A DNA stretch of 64,000 nt from DASQUK01 sp963813485 (GCA_963813485.1 CAWEZE010000021.1:94660-158659), one strand, 5' to 3'. Positions 44,317 through 53,524 are shown, numbered from the stretch's first letter. Program-made: numbers and translations. The notes: generated by a model not told the origin, from the letters alone.

Positions 44317-45812
44317 CGGTCCGCCAGCTTGCCCGCGCTCGCCGGCCTGGGCTTGCGGAAGTCCGACAGCAGGCGCAACAGGGTGCGCACGCCGAAGCCG
44401 GTCCCGCCCTTGCGGGACTCGCTGCTGTCCTCGGTGGCGTCGGCGGGTCCGGCGATATCGAGGTGCACCCAGGGCGTGCCGTCAGGGACGAAGCGCTGGA
44501 GGAACAGCCCGGCGATCAGCGCACCACCCCAGCGGCCGGCTCCGACGTTCTTCATGTCGGCGACCTCGGAGTCGAGCTGGCGTCGCAGGTCGTCGGGCAG
44601 CGGCAGCGGCCACACCGGCTCGCCCGCGGCGTCGGCGGCGGTGCGCACTTGCTCGACGAACCCGTCGTCATTGCCCATTATCCCGGCGATGCCGGTGCCC
44701 AGCGCCACCATGCACGCACCCGTGAGCGTGGCCAGGTCGACGATGGCGTCGGGCTCGGCCTCGCCGGCCAGCGACAGCGCGTCGGCGAGCACCAGCCGTC
44801 CCTCGGCGTCGGTGTTGAGGACCTCGACGGTGGTGCCGTTGCGGATGCGCAGGACGTCACCGACCCGAGTGGCGTCGCCCCCCGGCATGTTGTCGGTCAG
44901 CGGCAGGAAGCCCAGGACACGCACCGGTGGCCGCGCGATGTCGAGCGCCGAGAAGGTCGCCAGCACCGCGGCGGCGCCGGCCATGTCGCCCTTCATTCCC
45001 ACCATCGACTCCGTGGGCTTGAGCGAGAGGCCGCCCGAGTCGAACGTGATGCCCTTGCCCACCAGCGCCACGGTCGCCCGCGGACGCTCGGGCTCCCACG
45101 CCAGCTTCACGAACCGGGGTTCCTCGTCGGACCCGCGGTTGACCCCCAGCAACCCGCCGAGCTTGTGGTCCTCGATGGCGGCGCGGTCGAGGACCTCGAC
45201 ACTGAACCCTCGCGACGCGGCCAGCTCCTCGGCTCGCGTCGCGAAGGCGGTAGGCGTGAGCGTGCCGCCCGGCTCGTTGACGAGGTCACGGGCGACGCAC
45301 ACCGCCTCGGCGATGGCCCGTCCCCGCTCGAGGGCGGCGCCGATCCGCTTGCCGCCCTTGCCGACAACCAGCAGCGACGCGATGCGGTTGGGCTCGGGGT
45401 CGGACTTCAGCTCGGTGTACCGGTAGGCGCCGAGCACGACCCCCTCGGCCAGGGCTTGGGCCACCTCGGAGCGGTCCAATCGCTCCGGGACGCCGTCGAG
45501 CAAATCGGTCGCCACGTGCTCCAGGCGCTGAGCGGCCCGGGCCAGCGCCGCGGCGGCCCGGCGGTAGGTGGCGACGGTGGCCTCACGCTCGACGCCGAGC
45601 CCCACGGCCACGACCACGCCGCCGTCGCCGGCGGGGACGACGCAGGTCTGTCCCGGCTTGCCCGCGAATCCCTGCCGGTCGAGGAACCCGGGATCGAGCG
45701 GCTCGGGCACGTCGCCCGCCTCGAACCGGTCGGCGAACACGCCGACGCCGACGGCGTCGACTGCGGTCGGGTCGGCGGGCAGCGTGCGGACGAGCTCCAG
45801 CTCAATGCTCAT
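44310..45812 (-). CDS. pepA: Leucyl aminopeptidase (M17 family)
   Basis: 500 residues from ATG 45812. The C-terminal catalytic domain has all M17 hallmarks: GKGITFDSGGLSLKP at 252-266 (metal ligand K253, D258), MKGDMAGAAAV at 273-283 (D276) and NTDAEGRL at 333-340 (D335, E337, catalytic R339). The N-terminal macro-like domain of about 170 residues is typical of the hexameric enzyme. It releases N-terminal residues from peptides in the cytosol, using two divalent metals. The cobalamin adenosyltransferase gene lies 10 bases upstream, so the two are probably cotranscribed. Converges with the ABC permease with 7 bases of overlap. Confidence 0.93.
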   Translation of the reverse strand: MSIELELVRTLPADPTAVDAVGVGVFADRFEAGDVPEPLDPGFLDRQGFAGKPGQTCVVPAGDGGVVVAVGLGVEREATVATYRRAAAALARAAQRLEHVATDLLDGVPERLDRSEVAQALAEGVVLGAYRYTELKSDPEPNRIASLLVVGKGGKRIGAALERGRAIAEAVCVARDLVNEPGGTLTPTAFATRAEELAASRGFSVEVLDRAAIEDHKLGGLLGVNRGSDEEPRFVKLAWEPERPRATVALVGKGITFDSGGLSLKPTESMVGMKGDMAGAAAVLATFSALDIARPPVRVLGFLPLTDNMPGGDATRVGDVLRIRNGTTVEVLNTDAEGRLVLADALSLAGEAEPDAIVDLATLTGACMVALGTGIAGIMGNDDGFVEQVRTAADAAGEPVWPLPLPDDLRRQLDSEVADMKNVGAGRWGGALIAGLFLQRFVPDGTPWVHLDIAGPADATEDSSESRKGGTGFGVRTLLRLLSDFRKPRPASAGKLADRQ

Positions 45813-45822
45813 ACGCGGCAGG

Positions 45823-46374
45823 CTACGAGTCTTTCGGGACATCGCGGCTGAGCAGGTGCACGCCTTCGACCCAGCGGGCCTGGACCCACAAGAGGGACGA
45901 GAGGCGATTGAGGTAGGGGAGCACCTGAGAGCCTGGGACGGTGGCCGTCACGGCCTCGCGCTCGGCGCGCCGCACCACCGTACGGGCCAGGTCGAGCTGG
46001 GCGGCCAGCGGCGTCTGCCCGGGTACGACGAACTGCGACGGCGCCTCGAAGCGGGCGCCGAGGTCGTCGACCAACGCCTCGACGGCACCGACCATCTCGG
46101 CCGTGACCCTCGTCCGGCCATCGACGAGCTTGCCGTGATTCTCGGGCAGGGTCGCCAGCTCGGCCATGAGCACCCACAGGTCCCGGCATGCCAGGGTCAG
46201 TGCCTCGTCGAGCTCGCTCCCCCGGTCGCACAACGACCGGGCCACGCCGATGACCGCCTGGGCCTCGTCGACGGCCCCGCACGCCCGCGGATGCGCAGAG
46301 TCCTTGGGCACACGCCCGCCGAACAGCAGACCCGTCGTGCCGTCGTCGCCCTTGCCGGTGTAGAGGCGCGTCAC
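45823..46374 (-). CDS. Cob(I)alamin adenosyltransferase, PduO type
   Basis: 183 residues from GTG 46374 with GGAGAG just upstream. The N-terminal YTGKGDDGTTGLLFGG (residues 5-20) is the ATP-binding signature of PduO/MMAB enzymes, and the helical bundle shows GAVDEAQAVIGVAR near 33-46, a Phe-rich GARFEAPSQFVVPG loop near 106-119 and the conserved ARTVVRRAER with SVLPYLNRLSSLLW-like ending. It transfers the adenosyl group of ATP to cob(I)alamin, giving coenzyme B12 for mutases. Together with the B12-dependent MetH at 49004 this shows that the host uses cobalamin. No cobalamin riboswitch is seen nearby. Confidence 0.92.
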   Translation of the reverse strand: MTRLYTGKGDDGTTGLLFGGRVPKDSAHPRACGAVDEAQAVIGVARSLCDRGSELDEALTLACRDLWVLMAELATLPENHGKLVDGRTRVTAEMVGAVEALVDDLGARFEAPSQFVVPGQTPLAAQLDLARTVVRRAEREAVTATVPGSQVLPYLNRLSSLLWVQARWVEGVHLLSRDVPKDS

Positions 46375-46554
46375 GTGCTCTCCGCTCTTGCTGCTTCGCA
46401 GCGGGCCGCTCGGGCCTCGCTCGCTCTCACTTTGTTCCCCGTCACCCTCGACGGACGCTCGCTCAAGGCGACGCTATCGCCGACCGCGATGGGGATACAT
46501 CAGCGCAGGTCAGAGCCAACCCTCGACCTCGACGTGAGGTAGATGTAGAGGCCA

Positions 46555-47487
46555 TCAATAGCCCGCAACCGGGTCGACCGGCCCCACGAGCGGCTCGCCC
46601 GCGATCCAGCGGCGGACGTTGTCGGTGATCCGGGCGCTGAGCAACGGCAGCGCCATCTCCTGGGTGTTGGCGGTGTGGGGAGTCACGAGCGCGTTGGGGA
46701 GCATCCACAGCGGGTGGCCCTCGGGTAGGGGCTCGGGGTCCGTCACATCCAGCCCCGCCGACCCCAGCGTGCCGTCCCGGAGCGCATCGACGACATCGGC
46801 GGTGACCACGTGCTGGCCGCGGGCGACGTTCACCAGGCAGGCATCGGGCGCGAGCAGTTCGAGCCGCCGGCGGTCGATGAGCCCGACCGTGTCGGGCAGC
46901 AGCGGCAGGGCCAGCACGGCCACGTCCGCACCGGTCAGCGCTTCGTCGAGCCGGTCGTCCCCTACCACCGCGCTCGCGCCCGCCATGGCCCGGGGCTTCC
47001 GGCGCACGACCGTCACCTCACACCCGAAGGGCACGAGCAGCCGCAGCAGCGACTCGGCGATGCCGCCGCCGCCCACGATGGTGACGCGGGCGCCGAGGAG
47101 GTTTCGGCCCCGCTGCCCGGTCCACGACGTGGCCCGGGCGTAGTGCCCGAGGCCCCTCAGCCCCGCCAGCGCCAGCGCCAGCGCGTGCTCGGCAACCGGC
47201 TCCGCGTAGACACCTTTGCCGCAGGTCCACGTGCGGTCGGCGTGCGCCCGGATCACGTCGACATAGGGCTCGACGCCGGCCCACGGCAGCTGCACCCAAT
47301 GCAGGCCGGCATGGTGGTCGAGCACGCGGCCCAGCGGTTCGGCGGCGGCCGTCTCGGTCCACACGAGGGCGACGGCGTCGTCGGGATCCGACAGCACCCC
47401 CCCGCCAGCCTCGACCGCATCGGCGAGAAAAGTGCGCATGCCACCGGGCAGAACGGCGATGCGGGAGCGGTCGGCGGCGGACGGCAC
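46555..47487 (-). CDS. D-isomer-specific 2-hydroxyacid dehydrogenase
   Basis: 310 residues from GTG 47487. An ATG at 47547 is in frame, but the 20 codons between lack the G/C third-base bias of the gene. The NAD-binding domain shows ARVTIVGGGGIAESLLRLL near 133-151. Catalytic residues are the Arg in LVNVARGQHV, the Glu in DPEPLPEGHPLW and the His in TPHTAN. The glycine motif is GGGGIA rather than the common GxGxIG. Cytosolic reduction of a 2-keto acid to a D-2-hydroxyacid, or the reverse; the substrate cannot be told. The leader in front holds two competing inverted repeats. Confidence 0.85.
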   Translation of the reverse strand: MPSAADRSRIAVLPGGMRTFLADAVEAGGGVLSDPDDAVALVWTETAAAEPLGRVLDHHAGLHWVQLPWAGVEPYVDVIRAHADRTWTCGKGVYAEPVAEHALALALAGLRGLGHYARATSWTGQRGRNLLGARVTIVGGGGIAESLLRLLVPFGCEVTVVRRKPRAMAGASAVVGDDRLDEALTGADVAVLALPLLPDTVGLIDRRRLELLAPDACLVNVARGQHVVTADVVDALRDGTLGSAGLDVTDPEPLPEGHPLWMLPNALVTPHTANTQEMALPLLSARITDNVRRWIAGEPLVGPVDPVAGY

Positions 47488-47518
47488 CCCGGCGAGGCTA
47501 GTGGGGCACTGAGAACCT

Positions 47519-47644
47519 GAGCGGATAGGCACGTCCTCTTGGCTCATGGTGGTCAGTGTTCCCGGGGAGCCGAGCCGTGGAGCTGGCCGTCGACCGCCAA
47601 ATTCCACGCGTAGGCTGCACGGACCGCCCTATCCGCTCGGCTCC
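47519..47644 (-). repeat. Two overlapping, mutually exclusive inverted repeats in the dehydrogenase leader
   Basis: GAGCGGATAGG (47519-47529) is the exact complement of CCTATCCGCTC (47628-47638). GGAGCCGAG (47566-47574) is the exact complement of CTCGGCTCC (47636-47644). The right arms share three bases, so only one stem can form at full length. Both lie between the DUF72 stop and the preferred start at 47487. It could act as an attenuator, or be the worn ends of a small mobile element. Confidence 0.35.
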
Positions 47645-48417
47645 TAAGCGGGCGCCCGCGGCGCCGCCGCCACGACCATGCCGCGGCGTCTGGCCATCCG
47701 GCACAGGGTGCGGGCGTTGTGTATGGCCGCGCCGCCGCGGTCATTGTTGAAGAACACGAACACGTCGGCGGCCGCGGACCTGAGGGGCCAGGCGGCGTCC
47801 ATGCGGTCGAGCCACGTCGCCAGGGCCGTCCGCCCGTACGCCGGCCTCGGCGACGCCATGCCCTCGTGCATGCGCACATAGCCCCAGTCGGCGGTGCGCC
47901 ACAGCGGCGTCACCGCGCGTCCGAGCCGGTCGGCCCAGCACATGGCCGCCTGCCGCTGCGTCAGGACGTCGCGCACCGCGTCGGTCCACCACGACTCGTG
48001 TCGGGGCTCGACCGCTACCCGGGTGCCGCGGGGGAAGCAGGCCAGGCACGCGTCGAGCGCTTCCGGCGAGGCGCCGAGGGTGGGCGGGAGTTGCAGGAGG
48101 TAGGGCCCCAACCGATCACCCAGGCCGTCGGCGCGGGCCGTCAGCCGGGCCACCGGCTCGGCGGGATCGCGCAACCGCCTGATGTGCGTGAGGTAGCGGC
48201 TCACCTTGACGGCGATCACGAATCCGTCGGGCGTCTCCTCCCGCCATCGCTCGAACACCGACCGCTCCGGCAGCCGGTAGAAGGCGTTGTTGACCTCGAC
48301 CGCGGGGAACTCCTCGGCGAAGCGCTGCAGCCACGCCCGCTGCGGCAGCCCCTCGGGATAGAGCACACCGCGCCAGTCGCGATACTGCCAGCCCGACGTG
48401 CCGACGATCAGCGGCAT
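47644..48417 (-). CDS. DUF72 family protein (YecE-like)
   Basis: 257 residues. The start MPLIVGTSGWQYRDWRGVLY and the segments VEVNNAFYRLPERSVFERWR (near 40-59), VIAVKVSRYLTHIRRL and LGPYLLQLPPTLGAS are the conserved blocks of the DUF72 TIM-barrel family. The C-terminal block contains VFVFFNNDRGGAAIHNAR. Biochemical role unknown; the barrel and conserved aromatic and acidic residues suggest a phosphodiesterase or nuclease-like fold, which remains speculative. Upstream of the dehydrogenase gene on the same strand. Confidence 0.9.
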   Translation of the reverse strand: MPLIVGTSGWQYRDWRGVLYPEGLPQRAWLQRFAEEFPAVEVNNAFYRLPERSVFERWREETPDGFVIAVKVSRYLTHIRRLRDPAEPVARLTARADGLGDRLGPYLLQLPPTLGASPEALDACLACFPRGTRVAVEPRHESWWTDAVRDVLTQRQAAMCWADRLGRAVTPLWRTADWGYVRMHEGMASPRPAYGRTALATWLDRMDAAWPLRSAAADVFVFFNNDRGGAAIHNARTLCRMARRRGMVVAAAPRAPA

Positions 48418-48447
48418 GGCCCGGGGGTACCCGTCCCCGTGAGCACC

Positions 48448-48750
48448 TCAGTCGGGCAGCTCGAACTGGATCGTGGCCCGCTCCGCCAGGATCGGCCGCA
48501 CCAGGTCGCGGACGAGCGCCTGGTGGTCCGGGTGGTCCCGGTACGCCAGGTAGTCATCGATGGTGGCGAAGTCGCCCACGACCGCGTAGTCGTACGTCGT
48601 CTCGTTGACGCCGACATCCCGCCCGTGGCGGTAGTCGACGATGGTGCCCACCGCCGCCGGCATCCCGTCGAGCCCGTCGGCAAGCGCCTGCACCTGGTCG
48701 TCGGTGGTGCCCTCGGCGAACCTGAACATCACAACGTGGCGCAGCGCCAT
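48448..48750 (-). CDS. Dabb (stress-responsive A/B barrel) domain protein
   Basis: 100 residues from ATG 48750, preceded by GGAGG at good spacing. MALRHVVMFRFAEGTTDDQV, VGTIVDYRHGRDVGVNETTY and YRDHPDHQALVRDLVRPILA are the beta-alpha-beta blocks of the Dabb ferredoxin-like barrel, which forms dimers. Members include polyketide cyclases and plant boiling-stable proteins, but single-domain bacterial ones are mostly uncharacterised. Sits 30 bases upstream of the DUF72 gene on the same strand. Confidence 0.88.
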   Translation of the reverse strand: MALRHVVMFRFAEGTTDDQVQALADGLDGMPAAVGTIVDYRHGRDVGVNETTYDYAVVGDFATIDDYLAYRDHPDHQALVRDLVRPILAERATIQFELPD

Positions 48751-48829
48751 CGGGCCTCCTCCCTCGTCGACCGCACGGCACGACCGCCCGGGCGACGTTA
48801 CCGGCCCGTCGTCACCCCAATGCACGACG

Positions 48830-48988
48830 TTGTGGTGGCGGACGCCACTGGACCTCGACGCGTACGCCCGGTCCGCCGAGCGCCACGGCTACGAGATCGT
48901 CGCCCCACCCCTCGAACCTGAGCCGAGCCGCAGCCCCAGGCGCCTCGGCGCGATTCCGGCTTCCGTTCGGGGAGCGGCCGGCCGGTAG
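48830..48988 (+). CDS. Candidate small protein upstream of metH
   Basis: A 52-residue frame from TTG 48830 ends 15 bases before the metH ATG. From TPLDLDAYARSAERHGYEIV onward the codons follow the G/C third-base bias of real genes in this window; the C-terminal half is Arg/Pro-rich. The first codons (MWWRTPLDL) need a TTG start and no strong ribosome-binding site is seen. It may be a true small protein cotranscribed with metH, or the tail of a decayed gene. No family recognised. Confidence 0.35.
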   Translation: MWWRTPLDLDAYARSAERHGYEIVAPPLEPEPSRSPRRLGAIPASVRGAAGR

Positions 48989-49003
48989 CCTGGTGACTTG
49001 TCT

Positions 49004-52000
49004 ATGCGCGGCTTCCTCGACCTCGTCAACGAGCGCGTCGTCGTCTACGACGGCGCCTTCGGCACCTACATCCAGGAGCTCGGGTTGACGGCCGACGACT
49101 TCGGCGGTCCGCAGTTCGAGGGCTGCAACGAGATCCTGGCGGTCACCCGGCCCGACGTCATCGCCGAGATGCACGAGGCACACTTCCGCGCCGGGGCCGA
49201 CGTCGTGGAGACCGCCAGCTTCGGCGGCTTCGCCGTCCCCCTCGGCGAGTACGGGATCCCGGAGCGGGCCCACGAGATCAGCCTCGCCTCGGCCCGCATC
49301 GCGCGCGAGGTCGCCGACGGTCACGGCGGACTGGTCGCCGGCTCGATGGGCCCGGGGACCAAGTCGCCGTCGCTCGGGCAGATCCCCTTCACGGAGCTGC
49401 GGGACACATACGAGGTCATGGCCCGCGGGCTCATCGAGGGCGGGGCCGACCTGCTCATCTGCGAGACCCATTTCGACCTGCTGGCCGCCAAGGCAGCCGT
49501 CATCGGCGCCCGGCGGGCCATGGCGGCCGAGGGCCGGCAGGTGCCCATCCAGCTGCAGGTGACGATGGAACAGACGGGCACCATGCTGCTCGGCACCGAG
49601 ATCGGTGCCGCGCTGACCAGCCTCGGGGCGCTCAGGCCCGACGTCTTCGGGCTCAACTGCGCAACCGGTCCGGCGGAGATGCACGAGCACCTGCGGCACC
49701 TCGCCGCCAACGCCCCCATGCCCATCTCGTGCCTTCCCAACATGGGCCTGCCGTCGGTGGTCGACGGCAAGATGCACTACGACCTCACGCCCGAGCAGCT
49801 GGTCGAGTACCAGACGAGGTTCGTCACCGAGTTGGGCGTGCAGGTGGTAGGCGGCTGCTGCGGGTCGACACCCGAGCACATCCGCCAGCTGGCCGACGCC
49901 GTCAAGGACCTCACGCCCGCCCGCCGCGACCCCGGACCCGAGCCCGCGGCGACGTCCATGTTCAGCATGGTGCCGTTCCACCAGGACGCGAGCTTCCTCA
50001 TCATCGGCGAGCGCACCAACGCCAACGGTTCCAAGAAGTTCCGCGACACGATGCTGGCGGGCGACTGGGACTCGTGCGTCCGCATCGCCCGCGACCAGGA
50101 GCGTGAGGGCGCCCACGTGCTCGACGTCTGCGTCGACTACGTCGGGCGCGACGGCACCCTCGACATGGACGAGCTGGTCAGCCGCTTCTCCACCCAGGTC
50201 ACTGTGCCGCTCGTGCTTGACTCGACCGAGCCCCCGGTCATCGAGGCCGGGCTCCAACGGCTGGGCGGCCGGGCGATCCTCAACTCCGCCAACCTCGAGG
50301 ACGGCGACGCCGAGGGCAACCGCTTCGACCGGATCTGCCGCCTCGCGCAGGAGTACGGGGCCGCCGCGGTCTGCATGCTGATCGACGAGCAGGGTCAGGC
50401 GCGCGACGTCGAGTGGAAGCTCCGGGTCGCCCACCGCATCCACGACCTGGCGACCGAGCGCTACGGGCTCGACCCGGGTGACCTCATCTTCGACGCCCTG
50501 ACGTTCCCGCTGTCGACGGGGGACGAGGACCTCCGCCAGGACGCGATGCACACCATCGAGGCGATCCGCCGCATCAAGGCCGAGCTACCCGGCGTCTTCA
50601 CCACGCTCGGCGTGTCCAACGTGAGCTTCGGCCTGTCGCCTGCCGCCCGCCACGTCCTCAACTCGGTGTTCCTCCACGAGTGCGTCGAGGCCGGACTCGA
50701 CTCGGCGATCGTGCATGCGGCCCGCATCATGCCGCTCAACAAGATCCCGGAGCACCAGGTCAAGGTCTGCCTCGACCTCATCTACGATCGCCGCGACCCG
50801 GCGTCCGGCTACGACCCCCTGGCGACCCTGCTCGACGTGTTCGCAGACGTCACCGTGGCCAAGCAGGAGAAGGAGGACCGCTCGGGCTGGCCCGTCGAGG
50901 AGCGCCTGAAGGCCCGCATCATCGACGGCGACCGCGACGGCCTCACCGAGGACCTCGACGAGGCGCTGGGCGACGGCACACCGGCGCTCGACATCATCAA
51001 CGACGTGCTCCTGGCAGGCATGAAGGTGGTCGGCGACCTGTTCGGATCGGGGCAGATGCAGCTGCCGTTCGTGCTGCAGTCGGCCGAGACGATGAAGACC
51101 GCAGTGGCGCATCTCGAGCCCCACATGGACAAGGTCGAGGGCGACTCCGGCAAGGGACGGATCGTGCTCGCCACCGTGAAGGGCGACGTCCACGACATTG
51201 GCAAGAACCTCGTCGACATCATCCTCACCAACAACGGCTACGAGGTGCACAACCTCGGCATCAAGATCGGCATCGCCGAGATGATCGAGAAGGCCGTGGA
51301 GGTGAAGGCCGACGCCATCGGTATGTCGGGCCTGCTGGTGAAGTCGACGCTCATCATGCGCGACAACCTCGAGGAGCTGAACCAGCGCCAGCTGACAGGC
51401 ATGCCCGTACTCCTGGGTGGCGCCGCGCTGACCCGCAGCTACGTCGAGCGTGATCTGCGCGATGTCTACGAGGGCCGGGTGTTCTACGGCAAGGACGCGT
51501 TCGAGGGCCTGCACGTCATGGATCGCCTGGGCGCCATCCGGCGGGGCGCCGAGGCCGACGATCCCGAGTGGGGTCGGGTGGCGTCGGAGTCGCGGGTGCC
51601 GTCGCGTGCTTCGCTGGGCCTGGCCGAGAAGGGCTCGGGCGGGGACGAGGGCGAGGTGCCGCGCCGGTCGCCGGACGTGGTGACCGACAACCCGGTGTTC
51701 CCGCCGCCATTCCTGGGCTCCCGCATCGTCAAGGGACTGTCGATCGACGAGATCGCCGGCTACCTCAACGAGACGGCGCTGTTCCGCAACCAGTGGCAGT
51801 TCCGGCCCGCGGCCAAGCCCGACGGCGGCACCGAGAGCGACGAGGAGTTCAAGGCCCGCATCCGGCCGGCGTTGCGCCACGAGCTCGCCAAGGCAAAGGC
51901 CGACGGCCTCCTCATCCCCCAAGTGGTCTACGGCTACTTCCCGGCCAACGGCGACGGCAACGACATGGTCATCTGGAGCGACGAGAGCCGCACCGAGGAA

Positions 52001-52504
52001 CGGGCCCGGTTCTCGTACCCGCGCCAGACCAAGGCGCCGTACTACTGCATCGCCGACTTCCTCCGTCCGATCGACAGCGGCGCCCTCGACTACGCCGGCT
52101 TCTCCATCGTCACCATGGGTCCAGCGGTGTCGGAGCGCACGGCCAAGCTGTTCGCCGACGACCGGTACCAGGAGTACCTCCTGCTCCACGGCCTCGGTGT
52201 CGAGATGGCCGAGGGCCTCGCCGAGTACTGGCACCGGCGCATGCGCGAGGAGTGGGGCTTCGCCGACGAGGACGGGCCCACGCTCACGGGCCTGTTCCGC
52301 CAGCAGTACCGAGGCGGGCGCTACTCCTGGGGCTACCCCGCCTGCCCGGACCTCGAGGACAACGAGAAGGTCCTGCACCTGCTGGACGGTGAGCGCATCG
52401 GGCTGGAGTGCAACGAGGCGACCGGCTTCCAGTACCAGCCCGAGCAGACCACGTCCGCCATCGTCTGCCACCACCCGCAGGCCAAGTACTTCGTGGCCCG
52501 CTGA
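49004..52504 (+). CDS. metH: Cobalamin-dependent methionine synthase
   Basis: 1166 residues from ATG 49004. The four MetH modules are in the usual order. The homocysteine-binding barrel occupies about 1-310, with zinc ligands C219 (GLNCATGP), C285 and C286 (GGCCGSTPEH). The methyltetrahydrofolate (pterin-binding) barrel lies at about 325-610 (FLIIGERTNANGSKKF). The cobalamin module is at about 640-870, with the axial His730 in GDVHDIGKN. The SAM-dependent reactivation domain covers about 905-1166 (YGYFPANGDGNDM, RQQYRGGRYSWGYPACPDLE). A Glu/Gly/Ser-rich linker of about 40 residues precedes that last domain. It methylates homocysteine to methionine in the cytosol. Confidence 0.96.
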   Translation: MRGFLDLVNERVVVYDGAFGTYIQELGLTADDFGGPQFEGCNEILAVTRPDVIAEMHEAHFRAGADVVETASFGGFAVPLGEYGIPERAHEISLASARIAREVADGHGGLVAGSMGPGTKSPSLGQIPFTELRDTYEVMARGLIEGGADLLICETHFDLLAAKAAVIGARRAMAAEGRQVPIQLQVTMEQTGTMLLGTEIGAALTSLGALRPDVFGLNCATGPAEMHEHLRHLAANAPMPISCLPNMGLPSVVDGKMHYDLTPEQLVEYQTRFVTELGVQVVGGCCGSTPEHIRQLADAVKDLTPARRDPGPEPAATSMFSMVPFHQDASFLIIGERTNANGSKKFRDTMLAGDWDSCVRIARDQEREGAHVLDVCVDYVGRDGTLDMDELVSRFSTQVTVPLVLDSTEPPVIEAGLQRLGGRAILNSANLEDGDAEGNRFDRICRLAQEYGAAAVCMLIDEQGQARDVEWKLRVAHRIHDLATERYGLDPGDLIFDALTFPLSTGDEDLRQDAMHTIEAIRRIKAELPGVFTTLGVSNVSFGLSPAARHVLNSVFLHECVEAGLDSAIVHAARIMPLNKIPEHQVKVCLDLIYDRRDPASGYDPLATLLDVFADVTVAKQEKEDRSGWPVEERLKARIIDGDRDGLTEDLDEALGDGTPALDIINDVLLAGMKVVGDLFGSGQMQLPFVLQSAETMKTAVAHLEPHMDKVEGDSGKGRIVLATVKGDVHDIGKNLVDIILTNNGYEVHNLGIKIGIAEMIEKAVEVKADAIGMSGLLVKSTLIMRDNLEELNQRQLTGMPVLLGGAALTRSYVERDLRDVYEGRVFYGKDAFEGLHVMDRLGAIRRGAEADDPEWGRVASESRVPSRASLGLAEKGSGGDEGEVPRRSPDVVTDNPVFPPPFLGSRIVKGLSIDEIAGYLNETALFRNQWQFRPAAKPDGGTESDEEFKARIRPALRHELAKAKADGLLIPQVVYGYFPANGDGNDMVIWSDESRTEERARFSYPRQTKAPYYCIADFLRPIDSGALDYAGFSIVTMGPAVSERTAKLFADDRYQEYLLLHGLGVEMAEGLAEYWHRRMREEWGFADEDGPTLTGLFRQQYRGGRYSWGYPACPDLEDNEKVLHLLDGERIGLECNEATGFQYQPEQTTSAIVCHHPQAKYFVAR

Positions 52505-52577
52505 CCGCCGCGCCGGTATCCCTCGCCCGGTCGCACACACGGCGACGGTAGGTTACGTCCGTAGCACCCGGGGGATT

Positions 52578-52597
52578 CAACACGAAGGGTGGTGTTG
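52578..52597. promoter_or_regulatory. Inverted repeat upstream of the membrane protein gene
   Basis: CAACAC and GTGTTG are separated by eight bases, a perfect 6-bp palindrome 36 bases before ATG 52633 and 74 bases after the metH stop. Could be an operator of the next gene or a weak hairpin. Confidence 0.25.
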
Positions 52598-52632
52598 CGT
52601 CCCTCAACGTAGCGGGTTAAGCATTCAATACC

Positions 52633-53508
52633 ATGTCTGCACGGTCTGCGGTCGCAGGAACGGCCACCGTAGGGGTTCTGGTCGGCGTGCTCGGCAGCCC
52701 CGCGCTGGTCGACGCGGCGCAGGACCTCGCCGAACGCCACCGCCTTCCGCTGACTGCGGCGACCTTCACTGGCATTCCCAACTGGGATGTGTTCGAGAGC
52801 GGCACGACCGCCGAGGTGGTCTGGGGCGTGGTGCTCAAGCTGGCCGTGCTGTTCGTCGTGGTCGCTCTGCTCACCGCCCTCGCCGGTCGCGCATCCCATG
52901 GGGCCGCGTTCCTCGCGGGTTGGGGGAGCCTGGTCGTGGCCGCCGGGATGGCCGGCGCCGTGGACTACGCGTACCGGGACGCGGTGCTCGGGTCCGCCGA
53001 GAATCCCTTCGACGTCAGCTACTTCGACAACCTGCTGAGCGCCACCAACGTGGGCGCCGGGTTCGGGCTGTGGACCGGCTGGACGGTCGGCGCGGCCGTG
53101 GCGGTCGTTGCCAGTTTGCGCACCCGGACGGTGATGGCCCCGGGGGTCGCGGCCGGCCCCATCGTCCGTTCGCCCGGCCGCGCACCGATCACACCGCCCG
53201 CGCCGTGGTGGGCGGCCGACGCCTCGCCCTCGTCACCGGTGGCCTACGACGCGGCCTCGATATTTCCTCAGATACCGCAAGCGGGCCCGCCGATGGCCGA
53301 CGCCGCGGCGGGCGGCACGAAAGGCGACGTCGACCTCAACTCCACGCTCGCCACGCCCCTCGCTCGGGTAGGCGACGACGCCGACGGCACCCGCCGCATC
53401 CCCGCGGTCGATACGGCGCCCAACGCGGCGGTCCCCGACCCCACCGTGGTCAAGCCGGCACTGGCCAAACCCAGCGCCGCCGACCCCCGGCTGGCGCCGG
53501 GGCACTAG
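52633..53508 (+). CDS. Hypothetical membrane protein with a long Pro/Ala-rich tail
   Basis: 291 residues from ATG 52633. Hydrophobic helices lie near 5-25, 66-86, 92-112 and 145-163, the first possibly an uncleaved signal. Between the third and fourth is a polar loop (YRDAVLGSAENPFDVSYFDN). From about 170 to the end the protein is Pro/Ala/Asp-rich, low-complexity and probably disordered. I recognise no family. Four-helix proteins with such tails occur next to housekeeping genes in actinomycetes, but nothing here indicates a function. Ends at TAG in a CACTAG motif that recurs 11 bases later. Confidence 0.6.
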   Translation: MSARSAVAGTATVGVLVGVLGSPALVDAAQDLAERHRLPLTAATFTGIPNWDVFESGTTAEVVWGVVLKLAVLFVVVALLTALAGRASHGAAFLAGWGSLVVAAGMAGAVDYAYRDAVLGSAENPFDVSYFDNLLSATNVGAGFGLWTGWTVGAAVAVVASLRTRTVMAPGVAAGPIVRSPGRAPITPPAPWWAADASPSSPVAYDAASIFPQIPQAGPPMADAAAGGTKGDVDLNSTLATPLARVGDDADGTRRIPAVDTAPNAAVPDPTVVKPALAKPSAADPRLAPGH

Positions 53509-53524
53509 TGCTGGGGCACTAGAC

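Noticed and set aside
42294..45851. An uninterrupted plus-strand frame of 1185 codons
   Set aside because: Only 42657 to about 43982 is the real permease frame. After that the protein has no sensible composition and lies over the permease's second frame and the antisense of pepA.
48751..49003. A cobalamin riboswitch in front of metH
   Set aside because: A GCCACTGG string near 48845 recalls the B12 box, but the other conserved boxes and the needed pairing are missing and a coding-like frame covers the area.
50585..52540. A 651-codon minus-strand frame
   Set aside because: It is antisense to metH, whose conserved domains cover the whole stretch; high GC removes stops in mirror frames.
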